Part shown: one piece after another, positions 1 through 5,524 of the stretch
Numbering within the stretch: the stretch's first letter is position 1
Layout: every line of letters starts with the position of its first letter
Notes under the pieces: generated by a model
What the model was told of the DNA's origin: nothing
What the model saw: the letters and a program-made list of their open reading frames with translations, nothing else
Database searches by the model: none
Origin: Gammaproteobacteria bacterium
GTDB taxonomy: Bacteria > Pseudomonadota > Gammaproteobacteria > Chromatiales > Chromatiaceae
DNA: 5,524 nucleotides
Direction of reading: 5' to 3'
NCBI GenBank assembly: GCA_030625445.1
Contig: DAOUQU010000123.1
Location: forward strand, 1-5,524
Program-made: the position numbers and the translations under genes

Positions 1-3000
1 ATGGCTCTGCTGGTGATGCTCCGCCACCGCCATTACCCCCTCCCGGACTCAACAACTCGCTTCCTCCCAGTGGCTCATCCACGCCCGCGACGTCATACAG
101 AGCCTTGCGCGCCTTGACAGTGCCCAACGGGATAACGATCAGGGTGAGGATGGTGGAGACCAGAACTCCGGCGCCGAGAGAGATCGCCATGCCCTGAAAA
201 ATCAGATCGTCAAGGATCACACTGGCGCTGGCAACCAGCGCAAAGGCGGTAATCAGGATAGGCCGGGTTCTGGTTTTACAGGCCATGATGACAGCCTCTT
301 CCAGATGCGTTCCCAACCTCACCTGATGAATCGTGTAGTCCATCAGCAGGATAGAGTTGCGTACAATGATGCCCGCCAGCGCAATCCAGCCGATCATCGA
401 TGTCGCGGTAAACTCGGCACCCAGCAGTGCATGTGCGGGAATGATGCCCAGCAGTGTCAGCGGGATGGGCGACATAATGACGGCAGGAATACGAAAATTG
501 CTGAATTCCATGACCAACAGAAAATAGATCAGCCCCAGGGCCACAACGAATGCGCCACCCATGTCACGGAAGGTTTCATAGGTGACAGTCCACTCGCCGG
601 TCCATTCGAAAGCGGAGCGGCTGTCATTTTTCGGTGGCCCCATCCATTCGATATTATGATCGCCGAAAAAACCTGCTGTCAGATGAACGCCGTCCGGAGC
701 CAGGTAGTTGTCCTCATTCAGCATATCCTGAACCTGCAGCTGCCCATAGACCGGAGACGCCAGTTCACCACCCACATCTGCAACCACATATTCGATGGGA
801 CGCAAATTTTTGTGGTAGATGATGTCATCTTCCAGCTGTTTGACGAAGCGCCCCAGATCACGCAACGGAACGCTCTCCCCGTTCGGGGTCGTTATCGGCA
901 GGTCGCCAAGACGTGAGACCTGCGAGCGTTCGGCAAACGGCAGCTGCAAAATAATGTTCACCGGTTCATGGCCTGCAAGCGCCTTGATATCGCCAATCGA
1001 CTGACTCCCCAGCGCCATCCCCAGGTTCTGATTGATCGTCTGCGAGGTGATCCCCATCAGCGACGCCTTCTCCTTGTCAATCTCAAAGCGCCAGTAGTCG
1101 AGCGGCACCTGCATATAGTTGTCGGCGTCACGCAAACTGTCGGCTTTTTTGAAATATTCGGTGAGATCTTCCGCGACCTGGTGGCGGACTGCCTGGTTGG
1201 GGCCGTAAACCTCGGCCACAACAGACTGCAATACCGGGGGACCGGGAGGCATTTCGACGATGGAGAGCTGGGCGTCTTTCCCCTCCAGCATCTTGCTGAG
1301 TTCCTTTCTTGTCTGCACGGCGATCGCATGGCTGGTGCGCATGCCACGCTTGTGACGCTGAGCCTTGTCCAGCATCTGCACCTGGATCATTGCCTGCCAG
1401 GGCATCTGACGCAGATAGTAGTGACGCACCATGCCGTTGAAATCAAACGGCCGCGCGGTACCGACGTAGGTCTGTATTGCCGTTACTTCGGGTATCTGAC
1501 GCAGTTTTTCTGCGAGCATGGATGCCACATTGGCGGTGTCAGGAAGCGCGGTGCCATCCGGCATATCCAGAATGACGGAGAACTCCGGCTTGTTATCCAG
1601 CGGCATCATCTTGACCGCAACCGATTTTGTGTAGAACATAGAGACGGCCAACGCCATCAATCCCCACAGCACAAGGTTAAACAGTTTGCGCTTGGCGGGA
1701 TGGCGAATCATCGGCCCGAGGATGCGCACATACATCCCTTCGAGTTTTTCAGATTCACGATGCTCGCGTTTTTCCGCTGTTTCGAGATATTTCAACGAAG
1801 GCAGGAAAAGTTTCATTTTCGCCAGCCACGGAACAAAGGCGAATGCGGCAAACAGGGAGATTGCCATGGCGATAGAGCCCATCTTTGGAATGGGGGCCAT
1901 GTAGGGACCCATCATGCCGCTGACGAACCCCATGGGAGCCAGTGCGGCAATGACGGTGAAAGTTGCCAGTATTGTCGGGTTGCCAACCTCCCGCACGGCA
2001 TCGATTGCGATGGCGGAGGTGGTCTGCCCCTTCTCAAGCCAGCGGCGATAGATATTTTCGATGACGACGATGGCGTCATCGACGAGTATGCCAATGGAGA
2101 AGATCAGCGCAAACAGGCTCACCCTGTCGATGGTCATCCCCATCAGCCAGCCGATGAAAATCGTCATCAACAGCACAACCGGGATAACCAGGGTCACCAC
2201 GATAGCCGGTTTGAAGGCGCGAAAAGCCAGCAGTACCAGCACAAAGACAAAAGCTGTCGCCTTGAAGAGTTTCGCCATCAATGCATTGACTTTCTCGCGC
2301 GCCGACTCTCCGTAGTTCCTGGTGACAAAAATACCGACGTTGGAAGGAATCACAAAGTCTTTTAACTCCTCGACCCTGCTGAGAATCGCATCGGCAACCA
2401 CGACGCCGTTTGACCCCTCCTTTTTAGCAATGGCGATGGTGACAGCTGCAGCCCCGTCAACACGGGTCGCCACACCGTCAACATCCACCGGAAACTCCGG
2501 ACCGGAGCTGAAGGTTACCAGGCTCGAGGCATCCTCCGGCCCCCTGATGACACGCGCCACATCGCGCACATAGACCGCAGAGCCGTTAAAATTGCCGACA
2601 ACGATATTGCCGATCTCCCTGTCACTCTTGAGAAAGGAACCGCTGACAACCACCAGGCTGCGCCCGCCGCTCTCTACCGGACCAACCGGCATCTCGGTAT
2701 TCGAAGCCTGAATCGCCTGCGCAACCTGGCCAAGACTGATGCCGTAACCCGAAAGTATCTCCGGCAGGACTTCGACCTTGATGACCTCCTTGCGGCCGCC
2801 AATAATAAAGGCTTTACTGGTATTCTCGATCTCATTCAGCCGCTGCAGAACATCCTGGGCGAGCATGCGCAGCTGGCTGTCATCAACATCAGGGCGGCCA
2901 TCCTTGTTGAGATCTTTTGACCACATCGTCAGCGTGACTGCCGGTACGTCATCGATGCCGATTGCCTTGACGATAGGCGCCATCACCCCCGGTGGTATCT

Positions 3001-3409
3001 TGTCCCTGTTGGAATCGAGCTTGTCGTTGACTTTGACCAGTGAGGGACCCATATCCTCGCCAACCTTGAACTGGATGGTCACCATGCCCATACCCCGTTG
3101 AGACATGGAGTAGACATGCTTGATGCCGGGGATTTCGCTCATGATGCGTTCGAGTGGCTGGATTGCCAGGCTCGCCACCTGGTCCGCCGAGGCGCCGGGA
3201 AACGGCACCATCAAATCGATCATGGGAACAGAGATCTGCGGATCTTCCTGACGCGGGATCAGCAGGTATCCCATCATCCCCATCAAAAACATTGCCATAT
3301 AGAGCAGCGGCGATAGCGGGGAGTTGATAAAGAATCTGGCGGTATTTCCCGCCAGACCTAAGTTGGCATCGTTTATCTCTTCGAGATCGCTGGCATTCTT
3401 TTCGCTCAT
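1..3409 (-). CDS. RND-family efflux permease, HAE (drug/hydrophobe) type, 3' end cut by window edge
   Basis: Inner-membrane pump subunit of a tripartite exporter, expected to use proton influx to move substrates from periplasm or membrane towards an outer-membrane channel. 1136 residues are visible with no stop. Layout: TM1 about 34-52; periplasmic porter half 53-376; TM2 382-396, TM3 402-420, TM4 431-451, TM5 478-500, TM6 510-530; charged cytoplasmic segment 537-575; TM7 577-592; second porter half 593-948; TM8 950-968, TM9 975-996, TM10 1003-1023, TM11 1050-1068, TM12 1076-1096. TM4 contains GILVDDAIVVIEN with Asp444 and Asp445, the proton-relay pair of HAE pumps; the heavy-metal CusA signature is absent. 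TM10 has Arg1017 where AcrB has Lys940. The start is ATG at 3409 because AGGAG lies 9 bases upstream; an in-frame ATG at 3436 lacks a usable ribosome site. Oddities: an acidic calcium-like loop at 166-177 and a Gly-rich tail after 1110. Family assignment is secure; the substrate is unknown. Confidence 0.96.
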   Translation of the reverse strand, partial: MSEKNASDLEEINDANLGLAGNTARFFINSPLSPLLYMAMFLMGMMGYLLIPRQEDPQISVPMIDLMVPFPGASADQVASLAIQPLERIMSEIPGIKHVYSMSQRGMGMVTIQFKVGEDMGPSLVKVNDKLDSNRDKIPPGVMAPIVKAIGIDDVPAVTLTMWSKDLNKDGRPDVDDSQLRMLAQDVLQRLNEIENTSKAFIIGGRKEVIKVEVLPEILSGYGISLGQVAQAIQASNTEMPVGPVESGGRSLVVVSGSFLKSDREIGNIVVGNFNGSAVYVRDVARVIRGPEDASSLVTFSSGPEFPVDVDGVATRVDGAAAVTIAIAKKEGSNGVVVADAILSRVEELKDFVIPSNVGIFVTRNYGESAREKVNALMAKLFKATAFVFVLVLLAFRAFKPAIVVTLVIPVVLLMTIFIGWLMGMTIDRVSLFALIFSIGILVDDAIVVIENIYRRWLEKGQTTSAIAIDAVREVGNPTILATFTVIAALAPMGFVSGMMGPYMAPIPKMGSIAMAISLFAAFAFVPWLAKMKLFLPSLKYLETAEKREHRESEKLEGMYVRILGPMIRHPAKRKLFNLVLWGLMALAVSMFYTKSVAVKMMPLDNKPEFSVILDMPDGTALPDTANVASMLAEKLRQIPEVTAIQTYVGTARPFDFNGMVRHYYLRQMPWQAMIQVQMLDKAQRHKRGMRTSHAIAVQTRKELSKMLEGKDAQLSIVEMPPGPPVLQSVVAEVYGPNQAVRHQVAEDLTEYFKKADSLRDADNYMQVPLDYWRFEIDKEKASLMGITSQTINQNLGMALGSQSIGDIKALAGHEPVNIILQLPFAERSQVSRLGDLPITTPNGESVPLRDLGRFVKQLEDDIIYHKNLRPIEYVVADVGGELASPVYGQLQVQDMLNEDNYLAPDGVHLTAGFFGDHNIEWMGPPKNDSRSAFEWTGEWTVTYETFRDMGGAFVVALGLIYFLLVMEFSNFRIPAVIMSPIPLTLLGIIPAHALLGAEFTATSMIGWIALAGIIVRNSILLMDYTIHQVRLGTHLEEAVIMACKTRTRPILITAFALVASASVILDDLIFQGMAISLGAGVLVSTILTLIVIPLGTVKARKALYDVAGVDEPLGGSELLSPGGGNGGGGASPAEP

Positions 3410-3418
3410 GCGATGTCT

Positions 3419-3423
3419 CTCCT
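3419..3423 (-). promoter_or_regulatory. Shine-Dalgarno site of the permease gene
   Basis: The minus strand reads AGGAG here, followed by 9 bases and then the ATG at 3409. This strong site decides the start against the in-frame ATG 27 bases upstream at 3436, which has only a G-run directly abutting it. It also shows that the permease is translated independently of the adaptor, since the two genes are 122 bases apart. Confidence 0.8.
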
Positions 3424-3481
3424 CTGTGGCTTGCATCCCCCGGATTTCAGGTGACTGAAGCGGGAGTTTGTTCTTATAGAT

Positions 3482-3502
3482 CCTGATCGACGGGCGATCA
3501 GG
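3482..3502 (-). repeat. Perfect inverted repeat (hairpin) between adaptor and permease genes
   Basis: An 8-base arm, CCTGATCG on the plus strand (3482-3489), is followed by a 5-base loop and its exact reverse complement (3495-3502). In the minus-strand transcript this forms a stable stem about 30 bases after the adaptor stop and about 60 bases before the permease ribosome site. The sequence downstream of the stem in that direction (ATCTATAAGAAC) is not a U-tract, so it does not look like a classical intrinsic terminator. An RNA-processing or 3'-end-protecting stem that adjusts the adaptor-to-permease ratio, or a DNA operator, are both possible. The rest of the 3410-3531 gap shows only an A-run next to the adaptor stop and the permease ribosome site. 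Confidence 0.5.
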
Positions 3503-3531
3503 GGCTGTAATAGGATTGATATCTCTTTTTT

Positions 3532-4650
3532 TTATCGCACCTTGGCGTGGCGCATCACTTCATCACCGACCTGCAGACCGGAAAGTATGGTGACATAGGT
3601 GTCATCCAGATGCTCGCCAATGCGCACCAGCCGCAAATGGCCACGGCCATCGGCGCCCTTGACAAACACACCCGGCAGGCTGCCGTTAAAACGCACTGCA
3701 GTTAGCGGTATTTTTACCAGACCGCTCTGTGCGGCGGTAATATTAGGCACCTTGACCTTCACATAGGCACCGGGGCGTGAGACCCCCTGTGGCAGGTCAA
3801 ATTTGACCTTGACGGTATGGCGCACGATATCGGCCATCGGGAAGATTTGTGAAACGCGCACAGGGACAACCTTGTCCCCCACCTCGAGCACCGCCTGCAG
3901 CATATCGCCCTCCCTGAGTCCGGGTGCAATACGCGAAGGGACATCGACCACGACTTGCAGGTATTCAACATCGGCATAGGTCAGCAGCGGCTGACCCGGC
4001 TGCATGGTGTCGCCGACTTCGACAAATTTCTTGGTGATGACGCCGTCAAAGGGCGCCAGACTCTGGGCATCGCGGAACTTGGTATCCAGTTCGTGCAGCT
4101 GCGCCTGAACCTGGTAGATGGCATTTTGCGCCTGCTGGATCGCCGTGGTCGATGAGAAGAGATCGGAGTATCTCTCTGCATCCGTATCCCTGTTATCGAC
4201 CATCTCCTCCATCTGGCGTGAAAACATGGAGTCAAAAAGATTCGGCATTCCCATGCCGCCCATTGCCTGCTTGGAGCGCGGAGACCAGAGCTCGCGGTTA
4301 TATTGCACACGCGCATTCTGCAGCGCCGACTGCGCCGATGCCATCTGCGCCAGGGCGGCATTGCGTTGCGCGACAAGGGTTGAATCATCGAGTGTGACCA
4401 GCACGTCATTCGTTCTGAAGTGATCGCCTTCAATACCGGCGATGGATCTGACCCGACCTGGCAGCTGTGCAGCCAGCGTCACTTCTTTATAGGGTATGAC
4501 TGTTCCACCAAGTGAGATAACTACAGAGCTTCCGGATGCCTCCACCCTGTACCATTCAGTCTCACCAGACTGAATATCTTCTGCTGCTGCAAATGCTGCC
4601 CCGCTGAAAAGAGCAATCGTCGCAAATAAAACAGCTATCTTGTTTGGCAT
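3532..4650 (-). CDS. RND efflux periplasmic adaptor (HlyD/AcrA-type membrane fusion protein)
   Basis: Periplasmic subunit that bridges the RND permease encoded next and an outer-membrane TolC-type channel. The 372-residue protein begins with a signal peptide (MPNK, hydrophobic IAVLFATIALF, then small residues; cleavage near AFA at about 19-21). There is no lipobox Cys, so it is probably soluble or peripherally attached. Domains: first lipoyl half about 46-89; helical hairpin about 90-196; second lipoyl half 197-227 (APFDGVITKKFVEVGD); beta-barrel 228-306; membrane-proximal domain about 311-369 (IPLTAV). The hairpin has a Met/Gly-rich interruption at about 130-150. After it comes a partial RLS-like tip motif (Arg160, Leu164, but no Ser 11 residues after the Arg). 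I chose ATG 4650 over the in-frame ATG at 4707 because it starts directly at a good signal peptide, has GGGG 8 bases upstream, and leaves the upstream terminator-like hairpin clear of the gene. The 4707 start would add 19 residues and has no ribosome site. Confidence 0.93.
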   Translation of the reverse strand: MPNKIAVLFATIALFSGAAFAAAEDIQSGETEWYRVEASGSSVVISLGGTVIPYKEVTLAAQLPGRVRSIAGIEGDHFRTNDVLVTLDDSTLVAQRNAALAQMASAQSALQNARVQYNRELWSPRSKQAMGGMGMPNLFDSMFSRQMEEMVDNRDTDAERYSDLFSSTTAIQQAQNAIYQVQAQLHELDTKFRDAQSLAPFDGVITKKFVEVGDTMQPGQPLLTYADVEYLQVVVDVPSRIAPGLREGDMLQAVLEVGDKVVPVRVSQIFPMADIVRHTVKVKFDLPQGVSRPGAYVKVKVPNITAAQSGLVKIPLTAVRFNGSLPGVFVKGADGRGHLRLVRIGEHLDDTYVTILSGLQVGDEVMRHAKVR

Positions 4651-4712
4651 TAGCACTACCCCGAGTGTCGATAGAAAAATCAAATGGATTAGCATTCCCG
4701 CCGGCATAACGC

Positions 4713-4758
4713 GAGAAAGAGAGACATCGGGCTACCCTTGGGAGGGACCGCCCGATGT
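4713..4758 (-). terminator. Probable intrinsic terminator after the SCP2-like gene
   Basis: In the minus-strand RNA, ACATCGGGC (4758-4750) pairs perfectly with GCCCGATGT (4732-4724) across a 17-base loop, which can itself form a short CCC/GGG helix. The stem is followed by a pyrimidine stretch CTCTCTTTCTC (4723-4713). The 9-bp GC-rich stem lies about 30 bases past the SCP2-like stop, as expected for a terminator. The tail is interrupted by C residues, so termination may be partial and allow some read-through into the adaptor gene. I see no convincing sigma-70 promoter between this hairpin and the adaptor start. Confidence 0.5.
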
Positions 4759-4787
4759 GCGATTTTCAATGGCTATTCAATAACAGT

Positions 4788-5183
4788 CTAGACACGCGCC
4801 ATGACTGAAAAGCTCTTGATAAAAGGCTTCGCCATACGCGGATCTTTCAGCATGCTGCCGTAATCACCCACGACGAACTTCATTTTACCAGAAGTAAAGG
4901 CCACTCCCAATCCCATCATTCCGGGGGGCTTGCTGATCCACTTCTGCCATTGCGCATCACTGGCGCGGATATCCCAGTTCAACTCCTCGCCGTTATAGGC
5001 TCCGCCAGAGACAGCCTTGCCATTCTCGACAACCAGCACGCCGCGCGGCTGACCATCCTCAGGAACGCCGTAACCGATGACGCTGTTAAAACCAATCTCG
5101 GCCAGCGCGTCAGAGAGCGTACTCTCGCTGTTCCACTGCTCCATAAAACCTTTCATCCACTCATCAGAAAACAATGCAGACAT
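4788..5183 (-). CDS. SCP2-like sterol/lipid-binding domain protein
   Basis: A 131-residue single-domain protein with no signal peptide or membrane segment, so probably cytoplasmic. It resembles small bacterial proteins of the SCP-2 sterol-transfer family. An N-terminal helical part (1-31, with Trp9 and Trp17) leads into beta strands (SVIGYG at 34-39, GVLVVENGKAVSG at 48-60, and a strand ending NWDIR at 69-73). A Trp-containing helix follows (75-84, Trp79 and Trp82), then a Gly-rich strand pair (GLGVAFTSGKMKFVVGD, 91-107) and a C-terminal helix with PRMAKPFIKSF (115-125). SCP2 domains form a hydrophobic tunnel for fatty acyl, sterol or other lipid ligands; most bacteria with such proteins do not make sterols, so the ligand is open. 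The start at 5183 is supported by TGGAG 10 bases upstream. It lies 137 bases upstream of the adaptor gene on the same strand, with a terminator-like hairpin between. Confidence 0.8.
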   Translation of the reverse strand: MSALFSDEWMKGFMEQWNSESTLSDALAEIGFNSVIGYGVPEDGQPRGVLVVENGKAVSGGAYNGEELNWDIRASDAQWQKWISKPPGMMGLGVAFTSGKMKFVVGDYGSMLKDPRMAKPFIKSFSVMARV

Positions 5184-5193
5184 CTAATTTTTT

Positions 5194-5198
5194 CTCCA
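5194..5198 (-). promoter_or_regulatory. Shine-Dalgarno site of the SCP2-like gene
   Basis: The minus strand reads TGGAG here, 10 bases before the ATG at 5183 and followed by an A-rich spacer. No other in-frame ATG with a comparable site lies nearby, so this fixes the start. Confidence 0.65.
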
Positions 5199-5212
5199 GA
5201 AAGTTTGGTGGT

Positions 5213-5241
5213 AATACAAAAAATACTGTGGTCTTGATCAA
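5213..5241 (-). promoter_or_regulatory. Possible sigma-70-type promoter for the SCP2-like gene
   Basis: On the minus strand TTGATC (5241-5236) and TGTATT (5218-5213) are separated by exactly 17 bases; each matches the consensus at 4 of 6 positions. The start of transcription would fall near 5206, giving a leader of about 23 bases that includes the ribosome site. A 9-base period repeat (GATATTCCAGATATT on the plus strand, 5245-5259) lies just upstream of the -35 hexamer and could bind an activator. This is seen by eye only; AT-rich sequence gives such matches by chance. Confidence 0.3.
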
Positions 5242-5269
5242 CAGGATATTCCAGATATTTCACAATCAC

Positions 5270-5287
5270 GCTTTCGGTTTAGAAAGC
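5270..5287. repeat. Short inverted repeat (6-bp stem, 6-base loop)
   Basis: GCTTTC (5270-5275) and GAAAGC (5282-5287) are exact reverse complements across GGTTTA. The stem lies immediately downstream, in minus-strand direction, of the terminator-like hairpin at 5293-5320. Its role is unknown; it could be part of a tandem-hairpin transcript end or an operator upstream of the SCP2-like promoter. Confidence 0.3.
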
Positions 5288-5292
5288 CGACT

Positions 5293-5320
5293 AAAAAGAG
5301 CCATCATGCTTGCTCTCTTT
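5293..5320 (-). terminator. Weak terminator-like hairpin upstream of the SCP2-like gene
   Basis: Minus-strand arms AAAGAGAGC (5320-5312) and GCTCTTTTT (5301-5293) pair over 9 positions with one G-U wobble around a 10-base loop, and the second arm ends in a U-run. Read as plus-strand RNA, the wobble becomes an A-C mismatch and the U-run is shorter, so the minus strand is favoured. The stem has only a 4-5 bp GC-containing core, so it is weak. It could end a transcript entering from the right-hand side of the window. Confidence 0.3.
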
Positions 5321-5488
5321 GCAACCTGAATTGTCCGAATAATCAATGCTGTACACATCTATCATGATGATCCGGGGAAGTTCCGTGCGATGCGTACCCG
5401 CCACAGATGCCGTAGTATCCCCCATTCAGCCCCGATTCGCAACAAATTATCATATATCAATATCTCCGCAAATAGTGAAGATTAACCG

Positions 5489-5524
5489 ATGCAACTTCGC
5501 TATCAGGGATTACCCTCAATTGTG
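5489..5524 (+). CDS. Possible start of a divergent gene, cut by window edge
   Basis: ATG at 5489 opens a frame MQLRYQGLPSIV that is still open at the window end. GAAG lies 8 bases upstream as a weak ribosome site, and an AT-rich promoter-like stretch lies at 5441-5466. Twelve codons are too few to identify a product. A divergent gene here would explain the spacing, but a random open stretch of this length is common. Confidence 0.2.
   Translation, partial: MQLRYQGLPSIV

Larger units (their letters stand above)
5184..5524. other. Intergenic region upstream of the SCP2-like gene, 341 bases
   Basis: No confident gene is seen. From left to right it holds the ribosome site and possible promoter of the SCP2-like gene, two adjacent hairpins, a GC-rich stretch at about 5371-5440 that I cannot assign, and an AT-rich stretch at about 5441-5466 (AATTATCATATATCAATATC) with the look of a promoter region. 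A plus-strand ATG at 5489 may open a divergent gene. A 36-codon minus-strand frame (5453-5343) is open but doubtful. No tRNA, CRISPR repeat or insertion-sequence end is visible. Confidence 0.7.

Noticed and set aside
305..916. 203-codon open frame on the plus strand
   Set aside because: Antisense to permease residues in the second porter domain and TM8-TM10; no domain, no ribosome site of note, and composition typical of a shadow.
2041..2101. Heavy-metal (CusA/CzcA-type) RND pump
   Set aside because: TM4 reads GILVDDAIVVIEN, the drug-type signature, and TM10 has a basic residue rather than the acidic residue of the metal-type pumps.
968..2365. 465-codon open frame on the plus strand
   Set aside because: It lies wholly antisense to the permease gene, whose minus-strand frame is open over the same span with clear RND motifs. 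The antisense translation is rich in His, Gln, Asp and Arg with no recognisable domain, as expected of a shadow frame.
3410..3436. Longer permease start at the in-frame ATG 3436
   Set aside because: No spaced ribosome site, whereas the ATG at 3409 has AGGAG at 9 bases. The added 9 residues would be encoded across that site.
3482..3540. Intrinsic terminator on the plus strand (hairpin plus T-run at 3526-3533)
   Set aside because: The T-run is more than 20 bases from the stem, and no plus-strand gene ends here.
3981..4433. 150-codon minus-strand frame within the adaptor gene
   Set aside because: Overlaps the adaptor in another frame; Arg/Ser/Trp-rich shadow translation, while the adaptor frame shows intact lipoyl and hairpin domains.
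4651..4707. Longer adaptor start at ATG 4707
   Set aside because: No ribosome site upstream, it would begin right after the terminator-like tail, and it would put a second hydrophobic stretch before a complete signal peptide.
5184..5524. CRISPR array, tRNA or insertion-sequence end in the intergenic region
   Set aside because: No regularly spaced repeats, no cloverleaf-like arms and no terminal inverted repeat with target duplication could be seen.

Overview
The window holds three genes, all on the minus strand and in this transcription order: a small SCP2-like lipid-binding protein (5183 to 4788), a secreted periplasmic adaptor of the HlyD/AcrA type (4650 to 3532), and the RND-family inner-membrane efflux permease it serves (3409, running off the left edge at base 1). 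The proteins, the purine-rich Shine-Dalgarno sites, the moderate-to-high GC content and the tripartite-efflux layout point to a Gram-negative proteobacterium, most likely a gammaproteobacterium. The species cannot be fixed from this sequence.

Left part (1-3409): one uninterrupted permease frame, which I translated codon by codon. It shows 1136 residues without a stop. It has the usual RND repeat layout (TM1, a large periplasmic loop, TM2-6, a cytoplasmic helix, TM7, a second large periplasmic loop, TM8-12), the paired Asp of drug-type pumps in TM4, and a Gly-rich C-terminal tail that leaves the window. The first periplasmic loop carries a motif fitting the DxNxDGxxDxxD calcium-loop pattern, which is not a usual feature of RND pumps.

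Middle (3410-4787): a 122-base gap with a perfect 8-bp hairpin separates permease and adaptor. The adaptor has a signal peptide, split lipoyl domain, long helical hairpin, beta-barrel and membrane-proximal domain. A Met/Gly-rich insertion sits where the hairpin tip should be. A 137-base gap with a 9-bp terminator-like hairpin separates the adaptor from the SCP2-like gene, so the pump pair is probably its own transcription unit or is only partly co-transcribed with the SCP2-like gene.

Right part (5184-5524): 341 bases without a confident gene. It holds a possible promoter for the SCP2-like gene, two adjacent hairpins, a doubtful 36-codon Cys-containing reading frame, and the possible first 12 codons of a divergent plus-strand gene.

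Working model: the adaptor and permease, with an outer-membrane channel not seen here, form a tripartite exporter driven by the proton gradient. The nearby SCP2-like protein raises the untested idea of a lipid or other hydrophobic substrate. No wholly new system is demonstrated. The best leads are the calcium-like loop in the permease and the Met-rich tip insertion in the adaptor.
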